Source: Antarctobacter albus (GTDB lineage: Bacteria; Pseudomonadota; Alphaproteobacteria; Rhodobacterales; Rhodobacteraceae). From it: a stretch of DNA of 64,000 nt. The notes under the pieces were generated by a model. That model was given only the letters and a program-made list of their open reading frames with translations, ran no database searches and was not told where the DNA came from. The translations under genes and the position numbers were made by a program. The stretch is from the NCBI RefSeq assembly GCF_900101505.1, contig NZ_FMZI01000009.1, forward strand, positions 62,001 to 126,000, written 5' to 3'. Positions 33,720 through 44,392 of this stretch are shown in pieces. Each line of letters begins with the position of its first letter. Position 1 is the stretch's first letter.

Positions 33720-34492
33720 TCGCCCTCACTCAGCTTTTGGCGCAATTCTCCGACCATTTTCTGGAATGCCATCGACTGTTGGAGTTCCAAGCCGCGCGGA
33801 CGGTCGAACGGCATGTCGATCATCGCCGTGATCCGTGCCGGACGCGGCGCCAGGACAACCACGCGATCCGACAGGAAGGCGGCCTCTGAGATCGAGTGCG
33901 TGACGAGGATCGTCGTCACGTTGGCCCGGGCGCAGACATCCATCAACTCGATGTTGAGCGCGTCGCGCGTCATGGCATCGAGGGCGCCAAAGGGTTCGTC
34001 CAGCAGCAAGAGTTGCGGTTCCGTCACCAGCGCACGCGCCAGAGAGGCCCGCTGACGCATCCCGCCGGACAGCGCATTGGGCCGGTGATGGAGAAACTCC
34101 TTCAGGCCGACGGTCTCGCAGATCGCGGTTGCGCGTTCGAGGCGCTCCTTGCGGCCGACGCCCGCGATCCGTAACGGCAGGGCGACATTCTCGACCACGG
34201 TGAACCAGGGGAACAGCCGTGCCTCCTGGAACATCATCGACACGGGCCGCGTTGCTGCGGCAGACCGGCGAGTGCCGTTCCAAACTGCGTTTCCGCGGAT
34301 TTCAACGGTACCTTCGGTCGGCGATTCCAGTCCCGCGACGATGCGCAAGAGCGTGGTCTTGCCGCAACCGGACGGCCCGAGGAGCGAGACGAATTCGCCC
34401 CGTTCCATAGTCAGGTCGGCATCCTTGATGGCGGTGACGGCGCTGGGGCCGTCACCGAACACCTTGGTCAGACCGGAAACATTGATTTCCAT
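33716..34492 (-). CDS. ABC transporter ATP-binding protein (SsuB/TauB type)
   Basis: 258 residues from the chosen start. Walker A LLGPSGCGKTTLLRIVAGLE, Q-loop MMFQEARLFPWFTV, signature ALSGGMRQRASLARAL and Walker B LLLLDEPFGALD are intact, with the H-loop VTHSISEA. Start choice: MEINVSGLTKVFG at 34492 has AGGACAGG directly before it; alternatives are ATG 34519 or GTG 34522, which overlap the binding-protein stop. Energises the permease of the same operon. Confidence 0.9.
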   Translation of the reverse strand: MEINVSGLTKVFGDGPSAVTAIKDADLTMERGEFVSLLGPSGCGKTTLLRIVAGLESPTEGTVEIRGNAVWNGTRRSAAATRPVSMMFQEARLFPWFTVVENVALPLRIAGVGRKERLERATAICETVGLKEFLHHRPNALSGGMRQRASLARALVTEPQLLLLDEPFGALDAMTRDALNIELMDVCARANVTTILVTHSISEAAFLSDRVVVLAPRPARITAMIDMPFDRPRGLELQQSMAFQKMVGELRQKLSEGE

Positions 34493-34518
34493 CCTGTCCT
34501 GTCTCGCGTCAAAGGGCA

Positions 34519-35532
34519 TCACCCGATAGCCTTGTCGAGCGCCGCGTTCGTGTAAAGCGACTTGGGATCGGGGTTGCCTTCGATCATTCCGGCAGAGCCG
34601 AGAAGGTTGACGGCGTTTTCCCAGACCTCGGGGATGTTGCGCAGGAGGTTTTCCTCACCCTTGGCGACCCAGTTCTGGGCGTTGGTGGCTAGGTCGAGCT
34701 TGGCGACCTCGACATCGTCGAGACCGCGAACACTATGCGCGTCGCCGATGGCCTTGAGGATCGGTTCAAGATCGTCGGACTGTGCGATTTCCAGTGCGGC
34801 GCGATGGGTCGCTTTCAGGAATGCTGCGTATTTGTCCACGTTCGTCTCGACGTCGTCGGGGCGGCCGACGTAGACCTGCCCGGGCATACCGTCATCCATC
34901 GGGATTGCCACCACATTGTCGCGTGCCGCCTTGGCCTTGATCATCGACGAGGTGTTGCCGATGAAGGCACCGGCACGGCCCGCCTCGATCAGTGCGAAAG
35001 AGGCCGCGGTGTCCGCAACCTTCACCTTTTCGACGGTATCCGGCGAGGCGCCGCCGCTGAGCATGAGCAGATCCAGCGTGCCTTCCATCGAACCGCCCAG
35101 CGAGGCCATACCCACCGTACGGCCCGGAAGATCGGTCACGGCATTGACGGGGTTTTCCGACGACGAGATCAGGAAGAAGGGCGAAAGCTGGGCGATGGTC
35201 GCGATCGAGATCAGCGGCGCGCCGTTGTTGACCCGCGACAGGATGTAGTTCGTGCCGCCGGTTCGGCCGGAATCCATCTGGTCCGCCAGCACCATCTGGG
35301 CGGCCATGGCCGCGCCTTTGCCCGCCTGGATCTGCATGTCCAGTCCTTCGTCGGCATAATACCCGGCCGCGTCACCGTAGAGGACCGAGGCAAAGGACAG
35401 GGAAAAGCTGAAGGGCGTGATAAACCGGAACGTCCGGTCCTGAGCCGCCGCCGGTCCTCCGGCCGACAGATAGGCCATGCCGGCTGCGGATGCCCCCAGG
35501 AATGTGCGGCGGTTGAACTGTGAACGGGTCAT
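34519..35532 (-). CDS. ABC transporter substrate-binding protein (NMT1/SsuA-like), Tat signal
   Basis: 337 residues. The N-terminus NRRTFLGASAAGMAYLSAGG has the twin-arginine motif, so it is probably exported folded. The mature part (RFITPFSFSLSFASVLYGDA, YYADEGLDMQIQAG, DLPGRTVGMASLGGSMEG) fits the NMT1/THI5/SsuA-type binding proteins for sulfonates, nitrate, pyrimidines or similar small molecules. No thiamine riboswitch is visible in the leader, which argues against a thiamine-precursor system. GGAGAG precedes the ATG at 35532. Confidence 0.88.
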   Translation of the reverse strand: MTRSQFNRRTFLGASAAGMAYLSAGGPAAAQDRTFRFITPFSFSLSFASVLYGDAAGYYADEGLDMQIQAGKGAAMAAQMVLADQMDSGRTGGTNYILSRVNNGAPLISIATIAQLSPFFLISSSENPVNAVTDLPGRTVGMASLGGSMEGTLDLLMLSGGASPDTVEKVKVADTAASFALIEAGRAGAFIGNTSSMIKAKAARDNVVAIPMDDGMPGQVYVGRPDDVETNVDKYAAFLKATHRAALEIAQSDDLEPILKAIGDAHSVRGLDDVEVAKLDLATNAQNWVAKGEENLLRNIPEVWENAVNLLGSAGMIEGNPDPKSLYTNAALDKAIG

Positions 35533-35732
35533 TTCGTGGCTCTCCTGTGCGGATCGGTGTTGTGATCCCGGCCACGTTAAAGATGCACGGTTGCCCCACA
35601 ATTAGCTGTTTTATAGGCAAAACCGGTTGCTACAAGGCTTTACAAAGCCAATAATCATAGGGTTCGCCGTCTCGTGGGTGGTCCAGTTTGAACAAAATGT
35701 TCATTTTTGGTCGTTTATGGGTTTGAGCATTG

Positions 35733-35763
35733 CTCCGGACCAGGGTGATTCCCCGGTCCGGAG
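35733..35763 (-). terminator. Stable hairpin after gyrB
   Basis: CTCCGGACC/GGTCCGGAG (35733-35741, 35755-35763) with an inner GGG/CCC stem and TGATT loop, 12 bases past the gyrB stop on the minus strand. No U tract follows, so it may be a rho-aided stop or mRNA end. It separates gyrB from the downstream ABC operon. Confidence 0.6.
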
Positions 35764-35774
35764 GCAAGGAAACC

Positions 35775-38231
<2,457 letters not shown>

Positions 38232-38276
38232 TTAGCGGGGGATTGTCACGCGACGGACACAATATTTGGTAATCCC

Positions 38277-39086
38277 CTAAAGGGGGAATCGTGTCAGCGT
38301 CAGATCCCGGTGCAGCGCGTCCGCCGTCGAGCGCAGCGGGCGTTTTTCAGCGCTACTCGCAGAGGCCAGCCATTGCTCCGCCATGCCGGTTTCCGCGGCG
38401 ATCAGATCGGTCAGGTGCGGGTCCGGATCGTGGGAGGTGGCGCTCTCGGGCGCGGCCATCTTCTCGACGATCAGATCATCTATTGCGGCCTCGGTCTCGC
38501 GGTCCAGATCACAGCCCGCACGGAGGCGCGCCATGTCCATCGGCGGCATGGGTTTCCCGGTCAGCCGCATCCAGCGCAGGGCCAGGGCCGGGCGCAGGAT
38601 GTAGAAGAATCGCTTGAGCCGCGGCCGTCCGTCCGGGCCGATCAAGCGCGCCTCCTGCCGCCGCAAGAGCGACAGATAGTGCCAACTGACCGATTTCCGG
38701 TCCAGTGCCTGGGCCGCGAAATCCGACAGGCGCTGCACGGCCTCATCATCCGCCCCGTAGACCACCGGGGATTGCAGCCATTCGGCAATGACCGCGTTGG
38801 ACCCCAGCGCCAGCGTCAGTGCCTTGGATAGCTCCCAACCCGAAATGTCCAGTTCATCGTCGATGGGCCTTTCGATCACGTCGCGTTTCTTGCCCAGTTT
38901 CAGGTGCCAGTCGATCGGGCGCGCATAGATGAACCGTACGTCGTAATCGCTGTCGGGGGAATGAAAGCCCCAGGCGCGCGACCCGCTTTCCACCGCAAGC
39001 AGGATGTGCACCGCCTCTTCGCGGGCGATCTCGTCCAGCTTGGCCCGGATCAGGGCCTTCATCTTGGCATCGACCGGGTCGATCAT
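38277..39086 (-). CDS. Nucleotidyltransferase of the YcgL/RlaP-like pol-beta family
   Basis: 269 residues. The pol-beta motif is AVESGSRAWGFHSPDSDYDV (G35-S36 ... D47, D49), the form seen in the YcgL/RNA-repair-associated RlaP group, followed by FIYARPIDWHLKLGKKRDVI and a helical C-terminal half. Target molecule unknown. GGAG lies eight bases before the ATG at 39086. The stop lies inside a small hairpin (TCCCC-TAAA-GGGGA on the plus strand). It sits between the GNAT gene and gyrB on the same strand. Confidence 0.82.
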   Translation of the reverse strand: MIDPVDAKMKALIRAKLDEIAREEAVHILLAVESGSRAWGFHSPDSDYDVRFIYARPIDWHLKLGKKRDVIERPIDDELDISGWELSKALTLALGSNAVIAEWLQSPVVYGADDEAVQRLSDFAAQALDRKSVSWHYLSLLRRQEARLIGPDGRPRLKRFFYILRPALALRWMRLTGKPMPPMDMARLRAGCDLDRETEAAIDDLIVEKMAAPESATSHDPDPHLTDLIAAETGMAEQWLASASSAEKRPLRSTADALHRDLTLTRFPL

Positions 39087-39134
39087 GGGGGTCTCCGGCA
39101 GGGGTATCCCGCAACTTCTACAGGATTTCGACCG

Positions 39135-39656
39135 TCAGAACAGCGGTCCCAGCAGGTCAAGCTCTGAGTGATCGGACCAGGGGGCACCGGTCAGCGGAAG
39201 AACGCGCAGAAATCGGCTTTGGACCCGGGCGACATCGCCGGTCCGGGCGCCGGTCATGTCGATGCGGATGTACGTGTTCGCGGCAAGACGGAACCCGGCC
39301 CGGTCATAAAGCCTGCGTTCCCCGAAGAGCAGCGCGAATTGGGCGTTGCTGTCCTTGCCGATGGCGAGGGCGCGATCCAGCAGGGCCGTTGCAATGCCCC
39401 GCCCGCGCGCCTGCGGGGCCGTTGCGATATCCCCCAGCCCGATGACGTCGATCAACTGCCCATCGACGCGTATGGCTCGGTAGAACAGGGCGACATGGCC
39501 CAGGATCATGCCATCGCGCCAGACGACCCGCAGGTGAGGCCGCTGCTGAAAAAAGCTGCGCCCTCCAAAATCCGTTGGGAAAGAGGCGCGGAGCAACTTG
39601 GCGATCTGCGCCTCGTCTTCTCGGGTCAGCGCATGTTCCGCGATAACGTCAATCAT
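39135..39656 (-). CDS. GNAT-family N-acetyltransferase
   Basis: 173 residues. The acetyl-CoA loop appears as GLGDIATAPQARGRGIATAL (R/Q-x-x-G-x-G/A), with QFALLFGERRLYDRAGFRLA as the following beta-5/alpha-4 region typical of GNATs. The acceptor is unknown. The start at 39656 overlaps the 3' end of recF by eight bases, so it is coupled to recF; codons further up are recF read in another frame. Confidence 0.88.
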   Translation of the reverse strand: MIDVIAEHALTREDEAQIAKLLRASFPTDFGGRSFFQQRPHLRVVWRDGMILGHVALFYRAIRVDGQLIDVIGLGDIATAPQARGRGIATALLDRALAIGKDSNAQFALLFGERRLYDRAGFRLAANTYIRIDMTGARTGDVARVQSRFLRVLPLTGAPWSDHSELDLLGPLF

Positions 39657-40752
39657 GGCGCCGGACCAGGCTTTCGCCCCCCTCTTCCGTGACCTCGAAA
39701 TGCTGCGCGCGGTCGCCCAGCTCGGCAAAGAGTTCCGGCCCGGTGCCGGTCATCCAGGCCTGTGCGCCCAGCCCGCAGATTTCATCGTAAAGCGCGGCGC
39801 GACGGGTCGCATCCAGGTGCGCCGCGACCTCGTCCAGCAAAAGGATCGGTGCGGCACCGAAATCCTGCGCCAAGGCGCGGGCATTCGACAGGATCAGCGA
39901 GATCAGCAGGGCTTTCTGCTCGCCCGTCGAACAGTCCGACGCGGGCACGCCCTTGGCCGCAAACACGCCGTAAAGGTCACTGCGGTGGGGGCCGACCAGA
40001 GCGCGCCCCGCAGACATGTCGCGGAACCGGCTTTCGGCCAGGGCATCGCGCAAGTCGGCCTCTGTCTGCGGCAGGCTGCCCTCGGATTGCACCAACTCCA
40101 GGTCGGCGGCGGGAAAGGCGGTCTCTGCCTCGGCCTGCGCGGCCTGCAACCGGGCCAGGGCCTCTTGCCGGTTGGTTGTCAACAAAGCCCCTGCGCGGGC
40201 CATCTGGGATTCGAGCGCGATGTACCAGTGCGGATCGCGCACCTCTTCCTTGAGCAGGCGGTTGCGTTCGCGCATGGCCTTTTCATAGTCCAGAGACGCC
40301 TGCGCATGATCGGGATAGAAAGACAGGGTAAGCCGGTCAAGAAACCGCCGCCGCCCCTCGGCCCCCTCGATCCACAGCCGGTCCATCGCCGGGATCAGCC
40401 AGACGGTGCGGGCGATCCGGCCCAGCGCGATCTGGCTGGCAGACTTGTCGTTGATCGTGACCTGCCGCGCACCGCCGTTTTCCGAGGTAAAGGTAATCTC
40501 GTGCTGGCCTTCCGGGCCGGTCAACTGCCCGGAGATCTTCCATCCCAGGCTTTCGGGCCGCCGCGCCATTTCCGCCGCCGAGGCCCGGCGCATCCCGCGC
40601 CCCGGAGAGAACAGCGAAACCGCCTCGATCAGGTTGGTCTTTCCCGCGCCGTTCGGGCCAAAGATCACCACCGGACGCGGATCCACCGCCACCCGCGCCA
40701 TGCGGTGCGAGCGGAAATGCGACAGGGTCAGCTGGGTCAGGGCGAGCGGCAT
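39649..40752 (-). CDS. recF: DNA replication and repair protein RecF
   Basis: 367 residues. Walker A IFGPNGAGKTNLIEAVSLFS, the signature-like DCSTGEQKALLISLILSNAR and Walker B PILLLDEVAAHLD identify this SMC-like ATPase that loads RecA at gaps. It starts 37 bases after dnaN. The ATG at 40752 has no Shine-Dalgarno; instead a 13-bp hairpin ends five bases before it, so initiation may depend on coupling or on RNA structure. Confidence 0.95.
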   Translation of the reverse strand: MPLALTQLTLSHFRSHRMARVAVDPRPVVIFGPNGAGKTNLIEAVSLFSPGRGMRRASAAEMARRPESLGWKISGQLTGPEGQHEITFTSENGGARQVTINDKSASQIALGRIARTVWLIPAMDRLWIEGAEGRRRFLDRLTLSFYPDHAQASLDYEKAMRERNRLLKEEVRDPHWYIALESQMARAGALLTTNRQEALARLQAAQAEAETAFPAADLELVQSEGSLPQTEADLRDALAESRFRDMSAGRALVGPHRSDLYGVFAAKGVPASDCSTGEQKALLISLILSNARALAQDFGAAPILLLDEVAAHLDATRRAALYDEICGLGAQAWMTGTGPELFAELGDRAQHFEVTEEGGESLVRRHD

Positions 40753-40757
40753 GAGAC

Positions 40758-40786
40758 GAGACGATTTTTCGGCGAAAAATCGTCTC
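40758..40786 (-). promoter_or_regulatory. Hairpin in the dnaN-recF junction
   Basis: Perfect 13-bp inverted repeat GAGACGATTTTTC/GAAAAATCGTCTC around a three-base GGC, extended outward by GACGA/TCGTC with a small bulge. It lies between the dnaN stop (40790) and the recF ATG (40752), occupying the place where a ribosome site should be. It may lower recF expression relative to dnaN or act as attenuator. Confidence 0.6.
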
Positions 40787-40789
40787 TCG

Positions 40790-41908
40790 TCAGACCCGCA
40801 TCGGCATGACGACGTAAACCGCGCTTTCGTCGCCGCCTTCGCGCATCAGGGTCGGGTCGCCGGAGGAGTTGAACAGGAACACGGCATTCTCGCGGTCCAC
40901 CTGGCTGGCGATTTCCAGCAGGTACTTGGCGTTGAACCCGATTTCCAACCGCTCATCACCATAGGACACGGCCAGTTCTTCCTCGGCAGCACCGCTGTCG
41001 GGCGCATTCACGGAAAGGATCAGCCGATCCTCGTCCAGCTGCATCTTGACCGCGCGCGAGCGTTCCGAGGACACGGTGGCCACACGATCCACGGCCTTGG
41101 CGAACTCGGTCGCGTCCACCTCCAGCTGGCGGGTGTTGCCGCTGGGAATCACGCGGGTGTAATCCGGGAAGGTGCCGTCGATCACCTTGGACGTCAGGGT
41201 GATGTCGGGCGTCGCGAACCGGACCTTGGTTTCCGAAACCGACACGGCGATGTCCATGTCGTCCTGGTCCAGCAGCTTGCGCAGCTCGCCCACGGTCTTG
41301 CGCGGGACGATGACGCCCGGCATCTCTTCGGCACCGGAGGGCAGGGGCGCGTCGATCCGGGCCAGGCGGTGGCCATCGGTCGCGACACAGCGCAGCGATT
41401 TGCCGTCCGCTGTGTCCGCAACATGCATGTAGACACCGTTCAGATAATAGCGGGTTTCTTCGGTCGAAATGGCAAATTTCGACTTGTCGAAGAGACGACG
41501 CAGCACCTCGGCCTTGGCCGAGAAATTGCAGTCGTATTCCGAGGTCGCCATGACCGGGAAATCCTCCTTGGGCAGGGTTGCCAGCGAGAAATGCGACCGT
41601 CCCGCAGAGACCGACAGGCGGCCCGAACCCGGGTCGGCAGCCAGTGTCACAAGCGCCCCATCGGGCAGTTTGCGGACAATTTCGTGCAGCGTCACGGCGG
41701 AAACCGTGGTGCCCCCCGCCTTTTCGACCTGCGCCACGGCACGGTCCAGCACTTCGATGTCCAGATCGGTGGCGCGGAAGGTGACGTTTTCGCCCTCGGC
41801 CTCGATCAGGACGTTGGCCAGGATCGGGATCGTGTTGCGCCGCTCCACGACCGATTGCGCTTGCGCGACCGCGCGCAAGAGCGCCGCCCGTTCCATGCTG
41901 AATTTCAT
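40790..41908 (-). CDS. dnaN: DNA polymerase III sliding clamp (beta subunit)
   Basis: 372 residues with three clamp domains. MKFSMERAALLRAVAQAQSV, the IPILANVLIEAEGENVTFRA segment and the C-terminal VYVVMPMRV (the conserved M-P-M-R-x end) are diagnostic. It forms the ring that tethers polymerase III. GGAGAGGG precedes the ATG. It follows dnaA after a 153-base gap holding a DnaA-box-like site. Confidence 0.98.
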   Translation of the reverse strand: MKFSMERAALLRAVAQAQSVVERRNTIPILANVLIEAEGENVTFRATDLDIEVLDRAVAQVEKAGGTTVSAVTLHEIVRKLPDGALVTLAADPGSGRLSVSAGRSHFSLATLPKEDFPVMATSEYDCNFSAKAEVLRRLFDKSKFAISTEETRYYLNGVYMHVADTADGKSLRCVATDGHRLARIDAPLPSGAEEMPGVIVPRKTVGELRKLLDQDDMDIAVSVSETKVRFATPDITLTSKVIDGTFPDYTRVIPSGNTRQLEVDATEFAKAVDRVATVSSERSRAVKMQLDEDRLILSVNAPDSGAAEEELAVSYGDERLEIGFNAKYLLEIASQVDRENAVFLFNSSGDPTLMREGGDESAVYVVMPMRV

Positions 41909-42047
41909 CGCCCTACCCTCTCCGCAACGCCCGGGGGCGCAGCCTAGCCTGCGCTGGCCCGCACTCCAAGTCGGTTTTCACGATTTGTCTTGCGCTTTTG
42001 CCTAGGCGTCAAGGCGTTGCGGCGCACCAGTTCCGGCGCGCCGCATT

Positions 42048-42056
42048 TTTTCCACA
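42048..42056 (+). promoter_or_regulatory. DnaA-box-like site between dnaA and dnaN
   Basis: TTTTCCACA matches the relaxed DnaA box TTWTNCACA exactly, six bases past the dnaA stop (42062). Next to it (42020-42044) is a GC-rich inverted repeat GCGGCGC/GCGCCGC. A single box is not enough to call an origin. Confidence 0.4.
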
Positions 42057-42061
42057 GCCTG

Positions 42062-43438
42062 TCAGGCTTCGAGCGCCCGGCGCAGCATCTCGACGTCCTC
42101 GTCGATCTGTCCATCCTGCAGGCGCAGCTCTTCGATCCGCTTGACGCCATGCATCACCGTGGTGTGGTCGCGCCCACCGAACCGGCGGCCGATTTCCGGC
42201 AGCGACCGCGAGGTCAGCTGCTTGCAGAGATACATGGCCACCTGCCGCGGACGGGCAAAGTTGCGCACCCGTTTGGGGCCGATCATGTCGCTGAGGCGAA
42301 TGTTGTAGTGCTCGGCCACCTTACGCTGGATCTCGTCGATCGAAATCTTGCGTTCGGAGGCGCGCAGCACATCAGCCAGGCTGTCCTGCACAAGGTCCAT
42401 GTTGATCGGCTTGCCGACAAGGCTGGCAAAGGCGAACAGGCGGGTCAGGGCACCTTCGAGCACGCGGACGTTGGTGCTGATCCGGTGGGCGAGGAATTCG
42501 AGAACGCCATCGTCGATCACCAGATCCGGGTGCATGGCGCGATAACCTTCGACCTTGCTTTGCAGGATACCAAGGCGCAGTTCGTAGTCCGTCGGATGCA
42601 GATCCACGACAAGGCCGGACTGCAGGCGCGAGCGAATGCGGTTTTCCAGGTCCTTGATCTCATCCGGGGCACGGTCGGCCGAGATGATGATCTGCTTGTT
42701 CTGGTCGACCAGCGCATTGAAGGTGTGAAAGAACTCTTCCTGGGTCGAATCCTTGCCGGCGATGAACTGAACGTCATCGACCATCAGCACGTCGACGGAT
42801 CGGAACATCTCCTTGAAGTCCATCATCTTGCGTTCGCGCAGGGCCTGCACGAAGCGGTACATGAACTGTTCCGCCGAAAGATATAGAACGGCCAGGTGCG
42901 GATTGCGCTGGGTCAGCTCATGCGCAATCGCGTGCATGAGGTGCGTCTTACCAAGGCCGACACCACCATAAAGGAACAGCGGGTTGAAGGTGACCGGGCC
43001 GCCTTCGGACACGCGCTTGGCCGCGGCATGGGCCAGCTCGTTCGGCTTGCCGACAACAAAGGTGTCAAAGGTGAAACGCGCATCCAGAGGCGCGCCGGGC
43101 AGATGCCCACGGGCCGCGGGCTGAGGCGCGGCAGCCGGCTCGGCATTGGCGGGCGCCTGTTGCGCAACGGCACGCGTCTCGGTCTCGGTCATCGCCGAGG
43201 CCACCTTGATGTCCAGACGACGCACGCGGGGCGACACCGACATGATGTGCTCCAACAGCTGGTCGCCGTAATTCTGCGTGACATAGGTGCTGAAGAAATT
43301 GGTGGGCGCCTGCAGCGTCACCGTTCCTTCGGGGGTCGACCCCGCGAAACGCAGCGGTACGATCCATGTCTTATGATTGTTTTGCCCGATAGCCTTGCAG
43401 ATCTGGTCCTGCAAGACCCCCCATTGCTCTTCGGTCAT
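42062..43438 (-). CDS. dnaA: Chromosomal replication initiator protein DnaA
   Basis: 458 residues. Domain I (1-90, WGVLQDQICKAIG..W) and a short Pro/Ala linker (about 95-125) are followed by the AAA+ domain (Walker A FLYGGVGLGKTHLMHAIAHE, Walker B VLMVDDVQFIAGKDSTQEEF) and domain IV with the DnaA-box-binding motif GGRDHTTVMHGVKRI. The start at 43438 (MTEEQWGVLQDQIC) is the normal N-terminus. The upstream 480 bases to rpsT hold its promoter and possibly part of the origin. Confidence 0.98.
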   Translation of the reverse strand: MTEEQWGVLQDQICKAIGQNNHKTWIVPLRFAGSTPEGTVTLQAPTNFFSTYVTQNYGDQLLEHIMSVSPRVRRLDIKVASAMTETETRAVAQQAPANAEPAAAPQPAARGHLPGAPLDARFTFDTFVVGKPNELAHAAAKRVSEGGPVTFNPLFLYGGVGLGKTHLMHAIAHELTQRNPHLAVLYLSAEQFMYRFVQALRERKMMDFKEMFRSVDVLMVDDVQFIAGKDSTQEEFFHTFNALVDQNKQIIISADRAPDEIKDLENRIRSRLQSGLVVDLHPTDYELRLGILQSKVEGYRAMHPDLVIDDGVLEFLAHRISTNVRVLEGALTRLFAFASLVGKPINMDLVQDSLADVLRASERKISIDEIQRKVAEHYNIRLSDMIGPKRVRNFARPRQVAMYLCKQLTSRSLPEIGRRFGGRDHTTVMHGVKRIEELRLQDGQIDEDVEMLRRALEA

Positions 43439-43863
43439 CTGCCGTTTTGTCCTCGTTCCTCGATCCCCACACCGAACGCCTGTCGGCGGCGGGCTTGCTT
43501 GCAGGAGGAACAGCGAAACCGTCCCTTGCGCAGACGCAAAGGTGAGGGAGTGACCCCTGGTTTCGGTCGCAAAAACGCCCCGGCAGTCCCGTTCGGCGCG
43601 CTGTGCAGCGACCCGCAATGTCTATTCCTTGGACACGGCCGGGGATTTTCCCCGATCGTTTGACAGAAGCGACCCAACGCCCTGACAAACAGGTTTGCAC
43701 ACACCCCAATCGGCGCAGTGCAACCGGCAGCCTTGTCCCCCCTGCGAGTCGTGCTCGCCTGCTGAAATTAGCAATCTTCGTGAAGAACCGGCAACCGAAA
43801 CTACAGCTTGACTCGGTCTTTCGCCGAAAAGAATCCCGTGTGTGATCAAATGGTTATAGACGC
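43439..43863. other. dnaA upstream region (possible promoter/origin segment)
   Basis: About 425 bases with no credible gene. The 43740-43860 part is less GC-rich than the surroundings. One near-match to a DnaA box is seen (GTTTGCACA at 43693-43701, one mismatch), plus GC-rich short inverted repeats near 43636-43656. A TTGATC/TATAACC zone (43844-43858) could serve as promoter toward dnaA. Evidence for an origin is weak. Confidence 0.35.
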
Positions 43864-43894
43864 AAAAAGGACGCCACATATAGTGGCGTCCTTT
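43864..43894 (-). terminator. Rho-independent terminator of rpsT
   Basis: On the minus strand: stem AAAGGACGCCAC/GTGGCGTCCTTT (12 bp) around TATAT, followed by TT, giving five U after the stem. It lies 28 bases past the rpsT stop. Confidence 0.9.
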
Positions 43895-43921
43895 CATTGG
43901 CATACCAGATGGTGATTGGGC

Positions 43922-44185
43922 TCAGCCCAGTGCCTTGACCCGCGATGCGAGGCGCGAAATCTTCCGCGAGGCAGTGTTCTTGTGGAAAACACCCTTGGTC
44001 ACACCACGCATCAGCTCGGGCTGGGCGGCTTTCAGGGCGGCGGTTGCGGCGTCGCGATCACCCGATGCGATGGCCTCTTCGACCTTGCGCAGATAGGTGC
44101 GGATGCGCGAGCGACGCGCCTTGTTCACGGCGAAGCGTTTTTCGTTCTGACGGGCGCGTTTCTTGGCCTGGGGCGTGTTTGCCAT
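43922..44185 (-). CDS. rpsT: 30S ribosomal protein S20
   Basis: 87 residues, very basic. [20 protein letters not shown] and [15 protein letters not shown] followed by [20 protein letters not shown] are the S20 sequence. It binds 16S rRNA early in 30S assembly. The start at 44185 is fixed by the family N-terminus. It lies upstream of dnaA on the same strand, separated by a strong terminator. Confidence 0.97.
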   Translation of the reverse strand: MANTPQAKKRARQNEKRFAVNKARRSRIRTYLRKVEEAIASGDRDAATAALKAAQPELMRGVTKGVFHKNTASRKISRLASRVKALG

Positions 44186-44302
44186 GTGATCGATCCTGCT
44201 GTTGTCGTCTGCCGACGATGATGTGTTCAAGAATTGCGCAACGCCGACGAACGGCATCCCGTGCCGAACCGATTCTTGCCAAAGCGGGCATCACGCGCAT
44301 GT

Positions 44303-44385
44303 ATGACGGGCGCCTATACAAGAGCGCCCGTCATCGGGCAAGGTCTTTCTTCCCGGCTGCCCGTTTCCCGGGGGAATCGGGCAGC
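44303..44385 (-). promoter_or_regulatory. Two inverted repeats between the enoyl-CoA hydratase gene and rpsT
   Basis: First, just after the hydratase stop (44393), GCTGCCCG/CGGGCAGC at 44356-44385 with inner TTCCC/GGGAA pairing forms a strong terminator-like stem without U tract. Second, perfect 11-bp arms ATGACGGGCGC/GCGCCCGTCAT (44303-44313, 44324-44334) flank a 10-base loop that reads TCTTGTATAG on the minus strand, about 120 bases upstream of rpsT. The second may be a regulatory element of rpsT. Confidence 0.5.
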
Positions 44386-44392
44386 GCGCGAC

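Noticed and set aside
35533-35774. Thiamine (TPP) riboswitch before the NMT1/THI5-like binding protein
   Set aside because: The conserved CTGAGA and the later THI-box element are not present in the leader on the minus strand.
42020-42051. Terminator of dnaA (GC-rich stem followed by six T)
   Set aside because: The T run follows the stem only on the plus strand, while dnaA and dnaN are on the minus strand, so it is in the wrong orientation.
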